Assembly: GCA_017623295.1 (NCBI GenBank)
Contig: JAGAPK010000060.1
Span: 17,275 to 81,274, forward strand
Length of the DNA: 64,000 nt
Reading direction: 5' to 3'
Source: Lachnospiraceae bacterium
GTDB lineage: Bacteria; Bacillota; Clostridia; Lachnospirales; Lachnospiraceae
Below are positions 1-7,284 of this stretch, in pieces. Each line of letters starts with the position of its first letter. Positions within the stretch are counted from its first letter, which is position 1. Position numbers and translations under genes: made by a program. The notes beneath the pieces are model-generated. The model was not told the origin of the DNA. It did not search any database and worked only from the letters and a program-made list of their open reading frames with translations.

Positions 1-1
1 C

Positions 2-466
2 GGAACAACGTTTGAAGAAAATGCTATTATTAAGGCAAAAGCAGTAGCGCGGGAAACGAAGTATATTGTACTGGCAGACGATTCCGGGCTGGAAATAGAT
101 TATCTGAACAAAGAACCAGGAATTTATTCTGCGAGATATTTGGGAGAAGATACATCTTATGATATAAAAAACCGTAATTTGATTGAACGACTGGAAGGCG
201 TTGAAGATGAAAAACGTACTGCCAGATTTGTTTGCGCCATTGCGGCGGCAATGCCGGATGGCGAAATTATTACTACGCACGGTGTTATTGAAGGAAGAAT
301 TGGTTATGAACCAAAAGGAAGTAATGGATTTGGTTATGATCCTATTTTCTATGTGCCGGAATATGGGTGCAGCTCTGCCGAACTTAGTGAAGAAGAGAAA
401 AATGCTATCAGCCACAGAGGAAAAGCACTGGAGGCAATGAAAGAAGAACTGAAGAAAAGGATTTAA
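2..466 (+). CDS. rdgB: XTP/dITP diphosphatase RdgB/HAM1, 5' end outside window
   Basis: Nucleoside triphosphate pyrophosphatase that removes non-canonical purine triphosphates (ITP, dITP, XTP) from the nucleotide pool in the cytoplasm. The 154 visible residues start inside the protein at GTTFEENAIIKA and contain the family landmarks LADDSGLE (catalytic Asp and purine pocket), PGIYSARY, the GSNGFGYDPIF block and the C-terminal SHRGKAL. The family is usually about 195-205 residues, so roughly 40 N-terminal residues lie before the window. The gene is followed after 11 bases by a metallophosphoesterase, an rdgB-yfcE type order common in Clostridia, which suggests one transcript. Confidence 0.95.
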   Translation, partial: GTTFEENAIIKAKAVARETKYIVLADDSGLEIDYLNKEPGIYSARYLGEDTSYDIKNRNLIERLEGVEDEKRTARFVCAIAAAMPDGEIITTHGVIEGRIGYEPKGSNGFGYDPIFYVPEYGCSSAELSEEEKNAISHRGKALEAMKEELKKRI

Positions 467-477
467 CAGGTAGTAGT

Positions 478-960
478 ATGAAAGTGCTTATTGTAAGTGA
501 TACACATCGTCATAATGAAAATTTTTTCACAGTTATGGAAAAAGTAGGACCGGTTGATTTGGTAGTGCATTGCGGAGATGTAGAAGGTGCAGAAGCTATT
601 ATTATGGAAAAGGCCGGATGCCCGGTAGAGATGGTACAGGGAAATAATGATTTCTGGTCTGCCATGCCCAGAGAAAAAGAATTTTCAATTGGAAAACATA
701 AAGTATTCCTTACGCATGGACATAATTATTATGTTTCCATGAATTATGAAATCATTAAACAGGAAGCCATAGCGCGGGAAGCTGGTATTGTAATGTGCGG
801 TCATACGCATAAGCCGGTTATTGATATCGGTGGAGAGGTTACGGTTATTAATCCGGGAAGCTTGAGTTATCCAAGACAGGAAGGAAGAAAACCTTCCTAT
901 ATTATAATGGAAATAGATAGAAATGGCGAACCACATTACACATTAAATTATGTGGAATAA
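478..960 (+). CDS. YfcE/MJ0936-type metallophosphoesterase
   Basis: Small cytoplasmic phosphoesterase of the calcineurin-like superfamily (160 aa, normal for the YfcE/MJ0936 group). The metal-binding motifs are all present in order: D8-x-H10 (SDTH), G33-D34, G55-N-N-D58, H80 and G108-H-T-H111. The family hydrolyses model phosphodiesters with Mn2+ in vitro; the natural substrate is unknown. It starts 11 bases after rdgB with a weak Shine-Dalgarno, so it is probably translated from the rdgB transcript. After its stop a fresh strong promoter drives the tRNA cluster, so it ends the operon. Confidence 0.93.
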   Translation: MKVLIVSDTHRHNENFFTVMEKVGPVDLVVHCGDVEGAEAIIMEKAGCPVEMVQGNNDFWSAMPREKEFSIGKHKVFLTHGHNYYVSMNYEIIKQEAIAREAGIVMCGHTHKPVIDIGGEVTVINPGSLSYPRQEGRKPSYIIMEIDRNGEPHYTLNYVE

Positions 961-1000
961 CATTTTGTCAAAAAAATCTAAAAAAATGTGAAAAAATAGG

Positions 1001-1029
1001 TTGACATACCTAAATCCTTATTATATAAT
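1001..1029 (+). promoter_or_regulatory. Promoter of the tRNA cluster
   Basis: TTGACA at 1001-1006 and TATAAT at 1024-1029 are both perfect sigma-A consensus hexamers with a 17-base spacer, as expected for stable RNA. Transcription should start near 1036, about 38 bases before tRNA-Pro. Confidence 0.9.
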
Positions 1030-1073
1030 ATGACTTGCGTTGTGAACCGAAAGGTAGCAACAGAAAACAATAT

Positions 1074-1148
1074 CGGGGTGTGGCTCAGCTTGGCTAGAGC
1101 ACCTGGTTTGGGACCAGGGGGTCGCAGGTTCGAATCCTGTCACCCCGA
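1074..1148 (+). tRNA. tRNA-Pro(TGG)
   Basis: 75-nt cloverleaf. Acceptor CGGGGTG pairs with CACCCCG, the anticodon stem CCTGG/CCAGG holds loop TTTGGGA with anticodon TGG, and the T-loop is TTCGAAT. Discriminator A1148; CCA is not encoded. First gene of the six-tRNA cluster. Confidence 0.97.
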
Positions 1149-1161
1149 TTCAAATTTTTTT

Positions 1162-1232
1162 GCGGGTGTAGTTCAATGGTAGAACACCAGCCTTCCAAGC
1201 TGGATACGTGGGTTCGATTCCCATCACCCGCT
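1162..1232 (+). tRNA. tRNA-Gly(TCC)
   Basis: 71-nt cloverleaf. Acceptor GCGGGTG pairs with CACCCGC, anticodon stem CCAGC/GCTGG holds loop CTTCCAA with anticodon TCC, T-loop TTCGATT. Discriminator T1232; CCA is not encoded. Confidence 0.97.
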
Positions 1233-1254
1233 TTCCTTAAGTCATTAAGGATAC

Positions 1255-1328
<74 letters not shown>

Positions 1329-1374
1329 CTATGGGATTTTGGTAAGGTGGACTCACTGAATCGCATCCTATTAT

Positions 1375-1449
1375 GGTGGGTATGGCGCAGTCGGCTAGCG
1401 CGCCAGATTGTGGCTCTGGAGGCCGAGGGTTCGAGTCCCTCTATCCACC
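1375..1449 (+). tRNA. tRNA-His(GTG)
   Basis: 75 nt including the histidine-specific G-1 at 1375, which faces C73 at 1449. Acceptor GTGGGTA pairs with TATCCAC, anticodon stem CCAGA/TCTGG holds loop TTGTGGC with anticodon GTG. Confidence 0.96.
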
Positions 1450-1495
1450 TTTACACGGGAACGTGCTGGGAGCACAGCCTGGTGTTATCCAATAA

Positions 1496-1567
1496 TGGGC
1501 TATCGCCAAGGGGTAAGGCACAGGACTTTGACTCCTGCATTCGCTGGTTCAAATCCAGCTAGCCCAG
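1496..1567 (+). tRNA. tRNA-Gln(TTG)
   Basis: 72-nt cloverleaf. Acceptor TGGGCTA pairs with TAGCCCA, anticodon stem CAGGA/TCCTG holds loop CTTTGAC with anticodon TTG. The U1-A72 start pair is a normal glutamine identity feature. Confidence 0.96.
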
Positions 1568-1575
1568 TTTATTAT

Positions 1576-1648
1576 GGGCCACTAGCTCAGTCGGTAGAGC
1601 ACTTGACTTTTAATCAAGTTGTCTGGGGTTCGAATCCCCAGTGGCTCA
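1576..1648 (+). tRNA. tRNA-Lys(TTT)
   Basis: 73-nt cloverleaf. Acceptor GGGCCAC pairs with GTGGCTC, anticodon stem CTTGA/TCAAG holds loop CTTTTAA with anticodon TTT. Last gene of the cluster. Its 3' end is duplicated just downstream (see the repeat at 1634-1722). Confidence 0.97.
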
Positions 1649-1722
1649 TTTGAATTTTTAGAATGCTGTGGATATGGGGATTCGAACCCCTGTTGATATC
1701 CCCAGTGGCTCATTTGAATTTT
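1634..1722 (+). repeat. Duplicated tRNA-Lys 3' end plus inverted T-arm copy
   Basis: The 25 bases at 1634-1658 (T-stem end, 3' acceptor strand and the first flanking bases of tRNA-Lys) recur without mismatch at 1698-1722, 64 bases on. Between them, 1676-1690 is an exact reverse complement of the T-arm at 1625-1639. On the minus strand the inserted piece reads like the 3' half of a tRNA ending TATCCAC, which resembles the tRNA-His acceptor. A direct repeat of a tRNA tail is what integrases leave, but no integrase is present; a failed tRNA duplication is equally possible. Confidence 0.85.
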
Positions 1723-1727
1723 GAAGC

Positions 1728-1757
1728 GAGTTCGGATGTTATCTGGACTCACTTTTT
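1728..1757 (+). terminator. Terminator of the tRNA cluster
   Basis: A 10-bp stem, 1728-1737 against 1741-1750 (two G-T pairs), has a 3-base loop and is followed by a T-rich tract at 1753-1757. Confidence 0.8.
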
Positions 1758-1796
1758 GTTTGTCAATCTTTTCCATTCAGAAAAGGAGGATATGGT

Positions 1797-3179
1797 ATGG
1801 AACAAGGTGCTATAAAAGAAGAAAATAAAATGGGCGTTATGCCTGTGAATAAGCTGTTAATATCAATGTCATTTCCGATGATGGTTTCTATGCTTGTGCA
1901 GGCACTTTATAATATTGTAGATAGTGTTTTTGTATCGCGTATTAATGAAAATGCATTGACGGCAGTTTCACTGGCTTTCCCATTGCAGACGTTGATGATT
2001 GCATTAGGTGGTGGAACCGGTGTTGGTATCAATGCAATGTTATCAAAGTCTTTGGGAGAAAAGGATTTCGACAAGGCGAATAAAGCAGCGACAAATGGTG
2101 TTTTTCTTGCCGCAGTCAGTTATATTATATTCTTGTTAGTAGGACTTTTTGTGGTAAAACCATTTTATGCAAGTCAGACGACAGATGCACAGATTATGGA
2201 ATATGGTTACCAATATCTGTCGGTTGTATGCTGTTTTTCTTTTGGTATGTATGCCCAGTTTGTTTTTGAAAAATTATTGCAGTCTACCGGAAAAACTTTT
2301 TATACGATGTTAACACAGGGAACCGGAGCCATTATTAATATCATTCTTGATCCGATTTTTATTTTTGGTTATTTTGGCGTACCTAAAATGGGAGTGGCAG
2401 GTGCTGCGATTGCAACGGTTATCGGACAGATTGTTGCAGGCATTATGGCTTTTATTATCAACCAGAAAGTAAATAAAGAAGTTCATGTGAATTTTAAAGG
2501 CTTTAAACCGGATAAAAGAATTATCGGACAGATTTATATAGTTGGTATTCCTTCTATTATTATGCAGTCTATCGGTTCGGTTATGACTTACGGTATGAAC
2601 CGTATTTTGATGGTATTTACATCTACGGCAGCAGCAGTATTTGGCGTTTACTTTAAATTGCAGAGCTTTATTTTCATGCCGGTGTTTGGACTGAACAATG
2701 GTATGGTTCCGATTGTTGCATATAATTATGGTGCGGGCAAAAAGGACAGACTTTTGAAAACCGAAAAACTCAGTATTATGTATGCAGTTTGTATTATGTT
2801 TGTCGGTTTTTTGGTATTCCAGATCTTTCCGACACAGTTATTTGCGCTGTTTGATGCATCGGAAACGATGTTGTCAATCGGTATTCCGGCACTTAGGGCA
2901 ATCAGTATCAGTTTCCTTCTGGCTGGATTCTGTATTATTGAAGGTTCTGTTTTCCAGGCACTTGGAAATGGTGTTTACAGCATGCTTGTTTCCATTGCAA
3001 GACAGTTAGTGGTACTCTTGCCGGTTGCATATCTGTTAGCAAAACTGGGCAACGTAAATTATGTGTGGTGGGCGTTCCCGATTGCAGAATTGATGTCCCT
3101 TACGTTAACGATTATTTTCCGTATTAAAATAGGTAAAAAGATTATCAGACATATCGGAGAAACAACTATCGAAAGTTAG
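1797..3179 (+). CDS. MATE family efflux transporter (first of two)
   Basis: Polytopic inner-membrane exporter of the MATE family, which moves drugs or other organic cations out in exchange for Na+ or H+. At 460 aa it has the normal length and about 12 hydrophobic segments in two halves; the N-terminal half shows the typical LLISMSFPMMVSMLVQALYN helix and the NALTAVSLAFP loop. The ATG at 1797 is set by AAAGGAGG at 1782-1789. The gene sits directly behind the tRNA cluster terminator and has no clear promoter of its own, and nothing in context identifies the substrate. It is only distantly similar to the second MATE gene at 3496, so the two are not a recent duplication. Confidence 0.93.
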   Translation: MEQGAIKEENKMGVMPVNKLLISMSFPMMVSMLVQALYNIVDSVFVSRINENALTAVSLAFPLQTLMIALGGGTGVGINAMLSKSLGEKDFDKANKAATNGVFLAAVSYIIFLLVGLFVVKPFYASQTTDAQIMEYGYQYLSVVCCFSFGMYAQFVFEKLLQSTGKTFYTMLTQGTGAIINIILDPIFIFGYFGVPKMGVAGAAIATVIGQIVAGIMAFIINQKVNKEVHVNFKGFKPDKRIIGQIYIVGIPSIIMQSIGSVMTYGMNRILMVFTSTAAAVFGVYFKLQSFIFMPVFGLNNGMVPIVAYNYGAGKKDRLLKTEKLSIMYAVCIMFVGFLVFQIFPTQLFALFDASETMLSIGIPALRAISISFLLAGFCIIEGSVFQALGNGVYSMLVSIARQLVVLLPVAYLLAKLGNVNYVWWAFPIAELMSLTLTIIFRIKIGKKIIRHIGETTIES

Positions 3180-3212
3180 GGATTGTGTGTGGCAATAACG
3201 TAAAAGCAAGGA

Positions 3213-3241
3213 TTGACACAGAAGTGCCTAAATGATATGAT
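3213..3241 (+). promoter_or_regulatory. Promoter of tRNA-Leu
   Basis: TTGACA at 3213-3218 and TATGAT at 3236-3241 with a 17-base spacer, 38 bases upstream of tRNA-Leu. Confidence 0.85.
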
Positions 3242-3279
3242 ACATAAGGTCTGAACCTCAAAAGTTCAAACCTATATAA

Positions 3280-3360
<81 letters not shown>

Positions 3361-3367
3361 TTGTGAG

Positions 3368-3396
3368 AAAGTTGGTTCGTAAGAACCAGCTTTTTC
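3368..3396 (+). terminator. Terminator of tRNA-Leu
   Basis: Stem GTTGGTTC (3371-3378) and GAACCAGC (3383-3390), loop GTAA, flanked by AAA and a T run ending at 3396. Confidence 0.85.
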
Positions 3397-3455
3397 ATTT
3401 ATACGACTGACAGACAACGTAGAAACTACGGCAAGCTGCATCGCGAACTGACATT

Positions 3456-3471
3456 GTTCAAGTCCTGTCAT
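3456..3471 (+). repeat. Partial duplicate of tRNA-Leu 3' end
   Basis: GTTCAAGTCCTGTCAT at 3456-3471 repeats tRNA-Leu positions 3340-3355 (T-loop and start of the 3' acceptor strand) exactly. It lies 116 bases downstream of the gene copy and just before the second MATE gene. Similar in form to the tRNA-Lys tail duplication before the first MATE gene. Confidence 0.8.
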
Positions 3472-3495
3472 GCAACACACAAAAAGGAGTCCCTT

Positions 3496-4836
3496 ATGCA
3501 ACAGAAAAAAGACCTAACAGAAGGCAATATTGGAAAGCAAATTCTATTCTTCAGTATTCCTTTGATGCTTTCCAATGTTTTGCAGGTTTTATTTAATATG
3601 GCAGATGTAGCAGTAGTGGGCCGGTTTGCCGGTTCAATAGCACTTGGTGCAGTTGGCTCTACTACGATATTGGTTGCGTTGTTTACCGGCTTGCTTATTG
3701 GTATGTCTGGTGGTGTCAATGTACTTGTGGCGTTGCATTATGGAGCAAAAAATAAAAAGGAAATTACGGAAACAATACATACAGCAGCAATTTTATGTCT
3801 GTTCATTGGTATTTTGTTGTCTGTTGTAGGAATTGTTTTTGCAAGAGAAATTTTATCCATTTTGAATACAAAGCCGGAACTGATTGACGGTGCGGTGCTG
3901 TATTTGCGGATTTATTTTCTGGGAATGCCAGCACTCGCGATGTACAATTATGGTAATGCGGTATTCAGTGCTGTAGGAGATACTAAAAGACCGTTATTTT
4001 ATCTCGTGATGGCAGGAATTATTAATGTAGTATTAAACCTGTTTTTTGTCATTGTATGCGGTATGGATGTAGCGGGCGTGGCAACGGCGAGTGTAATATC
4101 TCAATACCTATCAGCTTTTCTGATTATTGCGGTATTATTCCGGAGCAAAGAATTGTATGGATTGCATATATCCATGCTTCGAATTACCCCGGGTAAAGCA
4201 AAGACTATTTTGCAGCTTGGTGTGCCGTCCGGATTGCAGAATGGCATTTTTCAACTGGCGAATCTTTTTATCCAGTCAGGAGTCAATTCTTTTGATGCGA
4301 CAATGGTAGCCGGAAATTCGGCGGCGGCAAATGCTGATGCAATCGTTTATGATGTGATGGCAGCATTTTATACTGCGTGCGGAAGCTTTATCGGGCAGAA
4401 TTATGGTGCGAAGAAGAAAGAGAGAGTATTAAAAAGTTACTGGGTCAGTCTGGCATATTCATTTGGTGTTGGCTTGATACTGGGACTTGCCCTGGTTGCC
4501 TGCGGAACTCATTTTCTGTCCTTGTTTACCAAGGAGGAGGCGGTTATAGAAGCCGGTATGATGCGACTTACGATTATGGGCTTTTCGTACTGTATTTCAG
4601 CTTTTATGGATTGTACGATTGCTGCATCCAGAGGACTGGGAAAAAGTATTGTGCCGACAATTATTGTAATTATGGGTTCCTGCGTATTCCGAATTATATG
4701 GGTGTATACAATTTTCGCTTATTTCAGAACGATTTCTTCATTGTATATGCTGTATGCCTTTTCGTGGAGTATTACTGCGATTGCAGAAATCATTTATTTC
4801 CGTCATATTTATAAAAAACAAGTAACAATAATGTGA
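3496..4836 (+). CDS. MATE family efflux transporter (second of two)
   Basis: Multidrug/organic cation exporter of the MATE family, 446 aa from ATG 3496. That start has AAAAAGGAG 8-9 bases upstream; the ORF stays open to 3454, but the extra 14 residues read through the duplicated tRNA tail and are unlikely to be translated. The N-terminus carries the classic MATE opening (GNIGKQILFFSIPLMLSN, then NMADVAVVGRF and ALGAVGSTT). Twelve hydrophobic segments are expected. No promoter is visible after the tRNA-Leu terminator. Substrate unknown. Confidence 0.93.
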   Translation: MQQKKDLTEGNIGKQILFFSIPLMLSNVLQVLFNMADVAVVGRFAGSIALGAVGSTTILVALFTGLLIGMSGGVNVLVALHYGAKNKKEITETIHTAAILCLFIGILLSVVGIVFAREILSILNTKPELIDGAVLYLRIYFLGMPALAMYNYGNAVFSAVGDTKRPLFYLVMAGIINVVLNLFFVIVCGMDVAGVATASVISQYLSAFLIIAVLFRSKELYGLHISMLRITPGKAKTILQLGVPSGLQNGIFQLANLFIQSGVNSFDATMVAGNSAAANADAIVYDVMAAFYTACGSFIGQNYGAKKKERVLKSYWVSLAYSFGVGLILGLALVACGTHFLSLFTKEEAVIEAGMMRLTIMGFSYCISAFMDCTIAASRGLGKSIVPTIIVIMGSCVFRIIWVYTIFAYFRTISSLYMLYAFSWSITAIAEIIYFRHIYKKQVTIM

Positions 4837-4890
4837 TAAAACTATAAAATCAGCTTGACATTTGTCTGAAAGATATGATAGGGTATTATG

Positions 4891-5010
4891 AAGTTAAGAG
4901 GGAGTAGTTGTTATGCGTAAGCAACATACCCTGGTGAAAACCATGTTTACGCATCTTTCAAATGATGAAAGTACGAGACTTTTAGCACGCAGGTGCTGAG
5001 AGTCTTTTTT
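4891..5010 (+). promoter_or_regulatory. yybP-ykoY-like (Mn2+) riboswitch with terminator
   Basis: The leader contains a GGGAGTAG element (4900-4907) followed by paired elements around CCCTGGTGAAAACC and ends in an intrinsic terminator: a 13-bp stem 4976-4988 against 4993-5005, then T5005-5010. This order (GGGGAGTAG box, CCTGG-type loop, GACTTTTAGCAC-type terminator) matches my memory of the yybP-ykoY class, which binds Mn2+ and switches on metal exporters. It lies 31 bases before a cation antiporter. A TTGACA at 4855-4860 may be the -35 box, but no well-spaced -10 is seen. Assigned by eye, not by covariance model. Confidence 0.65.
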
Positions 5011-5041
5011 ATTATATATCATAAAAACGGAGGAAAAGAAA

Positions 5042-5983
5042 ATGAGCATTTTGGTTCAGGTATTGTTGTTGGTTTTGGGATTTGTCATGCTGGTAAAAGG
5101 AGCGGACTGGTTCGTGGAAGGTGCCAGTAAGTTAGCAGAGAAATTCGGGATTCCACAGCTTGTCATTGGTTTGACAATTGTAGCAATGGGTACAAGCCTT
5201 CCGGAGACGGCAGTCAGCGTTTCTGCGGCTATCAAAGGTAGTGCAGAAATTACAATTGGTAACGTAGTGGGAAGTAATATTTTAAATATTCTGCTGATTC
5301 TGGGAATTAGTGCAGTGATTTCTCCGCTTATGGTACAGAAATCTACTATCAAATATGAAATACCGATGGTTGTTGCTGTATCTGTAGTATTGGCGGTACT
5401 TGGTTTGTCTGATGGCATTGTTGGAAGATTGGATGGTCTTATTTTGTTATTAGGTCTGGTATTATACTTGTTATACCTTTTACAGATGGCAAAAAAAGGA
5501 CAGGCAGTGATTGAAGAAGAGGAAAAGAGTGGTGTAGATGAGAGCCTTTGGAAATTGCTTGTTATGATTGTTGGCGGTGGTGTATTGATTGTATGGGGAA
5601 GTAACATTACAGTTGATGCAGCGACAGAACTTGCCAGAATCTTCGGTATGAGTGAACGTCTGATTGGTTTGACAATTGTAGCATTCGGTACATCTTTGCC
5701 GGAACTTGTAACTTCTGTAACAGCAGCAATCAAAGGCAAAGCGGATATTGCTGTTGGTAACATTGTAGGAAGCAATATTTACAATATTTTATTTGTTGTC
5801 GGTGTTTCTGCAGTTATTACACCGGTAGTATATCAGGGAGATTTCCTGGTTGATAGCGTGGTTTGTGCGTTGACAGCGGTATTGTTGTGGTTATGTGTTT
5901 TCCGCAAGGCGAAACTGCAGAGAGTCGGTGGTGCACTTATGTTAGTTTGTTATGCGGCTTATTTTGTATATTTGATACAGTAG
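5042..5983 (+). CDS. CaCA-family calcium/sodium (cation) antiporter, YrbG type
   Basis: Inner-membrane cation/Na+ or cation/H+ exchanger, 313 aa, the normal YrbG length, with about ten hydrophobic segments in two homologous halves. Both alpha-repeats are visible: GTSLPE at residues 50-55 and again at 216-221, each followed by AAIKG and then GN(V/I)VGSNI(L/Y)NI. A hydrophilic loop near residues 150-165 separates the halves. The ATG at 5042 follows CGGAGGAAAAGAAA. The upstream riboswitch-like leader suggests induction by Mn2+, so Mn2+ export is a plausible role beside Ca2+; this is inference from context. A strong terminator follows. Confidence 0.92.
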   Translation: MSILVQVLLLVLGFVMLVKGADWFVEGASKLAEKFGIPQLVIGLTIVAMGTSLPETAVSVSAAIKGSAEITIGNVVGSNILNILLILGISAVISPLMVQKSTIKYEIPMVVAVSVVLAVLGLSDGIVGRLDGLILLLGLVLYLLYLLQMAKKGQAVIEEEEKSGVDESLWKLLVMIVGGGVLIVWGSNITVDAATELARIFGMSERLIGLTIVAFGTSLPELVTSVTAAIKGKADIAVGNIVGSNIYNILFVVGVSAVITPVVYQGDFLVDSVVCALTAVLLWLCVFRKAKLQRVGGALMLVCYAAYFVYLIQ

Positions 5984-6014
5984 GCTGGTGGAGAGAAGGT
6001 CTGTATACGGTAGG

Positions 6015-6050
6015 AAAAAGCTGTCCTCTTGTTGGAGGACAGCTTTTTTT
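6015..6050 (+). terminator. Terminator of the antiporter gene
   Basis: AAAAAGCTGTCCTC pairs with GAGGACAGCTTTTT around a 6-base loop, followed by more T residues. Confidence 0.92.
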
Positions 6051-6082
6051 ATGAAAAAAATTTAAAAATTTCAAATTCATAG

Positions 6083-6145
6083 TTTACAAATAAAAAGATT
6101 TGTTATATTATGGTTATGGAAAACGATTTCCGGAAAACATTTTCC
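6083..6145 (+). promoter_or_regulatory. lacI-family gene promoter with two abutting operators
   Basis: TTTACA (6083-6088) and TATTAT (6106-6111) are 17 bases apart. Immediately downstream, two 14-bp inverted repeats abut: GGAAAACGATTTCC at 6118-6131 and GGAAAACATTTTCC at 6132-6145. Both have the GGAAA/TTTCC half-sites with a central CG or CA that LacI-family proteins use. Their place over the transcription start predicts repression, most simply autoregulation by the gene at 6222. Confidence 0.75.
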
Positions 6146-6221
6146 ATCAGTAATGACAAGGCTTTGAACCATTATTTGAAACACTTTGAATAAATGGTTA
6201 AATAGTTCGGAATGGAAGAAT

Positions 6222-7211
6222 ATGGTATCAATTAAAGATGTAGCAAAGCAGGCGGGTGTAGCAATATCTACCGTATCGAAGGTATTGAACAACTATCCGA
6301 ATGTGAGCGAGAAAACAAAGCAAAAAGTAAATCGCGCAGTAGAAGAACTCAATTTTGTTCCGAATTCTGTAGCGGCAGCACTCTCCTCAAAGCAATCCGG
6401 CAGAGTAGCTATTTTGTTGAAGCTGAGTGATGCTTCCCAGGCAGTAGATGAAATTAACATGCAGTATTTATCAGGAGCTATCAATCAGGCTGTGGAACTT
6501 AATCTGGATGTAATTACGGTTTTCTATTCAATGCTTAAGAACAAATCGTTGGATGAAATTATACGATATTTACAGTCACAAAGTATTACCGGACTCATTA
6601 TTTTCGGAATGTCAAAAGATGATAAGGTTTTACATGAATTAATTTCTTCAGAAATGTTCAAAATTGTAACAGTAGATGTGCCGATGGTAAATGAAAGTAC
6701 ATCATGTGTCTGGGTTGATCAGGCGAAAGCACAGTATGAAGTTGCAAAGAAGACAATTGCAGGAAACGGATGCAAGAGTATTTTGTATCTGGCCGGCAAG
6801 AAAAACGGTTATGTAACCGAGGAACGTTTAAAAGGTATTAAGCAACTGGCGGAAGAAATGAAACTTACCTTGATGGTTCAGAACGGAGAGTTCTCGGAAC
6901 TGGAAGCCAGAAAGCTGACCTTTAAATATGCCAAGAAAAAAGATGTGGTAGTGTGTGCATCGGATTTAATGGCAATCGGAGCGATGAAGGCTCTGACGGA
7001 AATGGATATTTTCCGACCTGTTTGTGGTTTTGATGGTATTACCCTGATGGGCTATGCCGGAAAGCAGATGAACACGGTGCGACAGAACTTTTCCAGAATT
7101 GCAGCGCAGGCAGTTACTGAACTGAAAAGACTGTTAGAAGGCGGTCAGGGAACTGAAATCGTTCTGGATTATGAATTGGTTCGTATGAAATATATGGATA
7201 TTATCTGCTAA
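6222..7211 (+). CDS. LacI family transcriptional regulator
   Basis: DNA-binding repressor or activator, 329 aa, the family's usual length. Residues 2-22 (SIKDVAKQAGVAISTVSKVLN) are the LacI helix-turn-helix, followed by the hinge helix (VPNSVAAALSS, about 46-56) and a periplasmic-binding-like sensor domain to the end. The ORF is open to a TTG at 6186, but the family starts with MVSIKDVA, so ATG 6222 is chosen. Two operators lie at its promoter. The next gene, 73 bases on with no terminator between, is glycogen phosphorylase, so this regulator probably controls glycogen or malto-oligosaccharide use; the effector sugar is not known. Confidence 0.93.
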   Translation: MVSIKDVAKQAGVAISTVSKVLNNYPNVSEKTKQKVNRAVEELNFVPNSVAAALSSKQSGRVAILLKLSDASQAVDEINMQYLSGAINQAVELNLDVITVFYSMLKNKSLDEIIRYLQSQSITGLIIFGMSKDDKVLHELISSEMFKIVTVDVPMVNESTSCVWVDQAKAQYEVAKKTIAGNGCKSILYLAGKKNGYVTEERLKGIKQLAEEMKLTLMVQNGEFSELEARKLTFKYAKKKDVVVCASDLMAIGAMKALTEMDIFRPVCGFDGITLMGYAGKQMNTVRQNFSRIAAQAVTELKRLLEGGQGTEIVLDYELVRMKYMDIIC

Positions 7212-7284
7212 TAATATCCAATAATAATATAAAACAAAATCAAAAACTATAAAAACAAAAAAGCGTAAAGCAGGAGGTATTTTT

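Noticed and set aside
3454-3495. Longer N-terminus for the second MATE protein
   Set aside because: It would translate the duplicated tRNA tail; ATG 3496 has a better ribosome binding site and matches the family's start.
4855-4879. Full sigma-A promoter for the riboswitch leader
   Set aside because: TTGACA at 4855 and TATGAT at 4874 are only 13 bases apart, too short; the true -10 is unclear, so no promoter feature is listed.
5056-5775. Minus-strand ORF of 239 aa opposite the antiporter gene
   Set aside because: Low-complexity mirror of the two alpha-repeats, no ribosome binding site; the plus-strand protein has complete family motifs.
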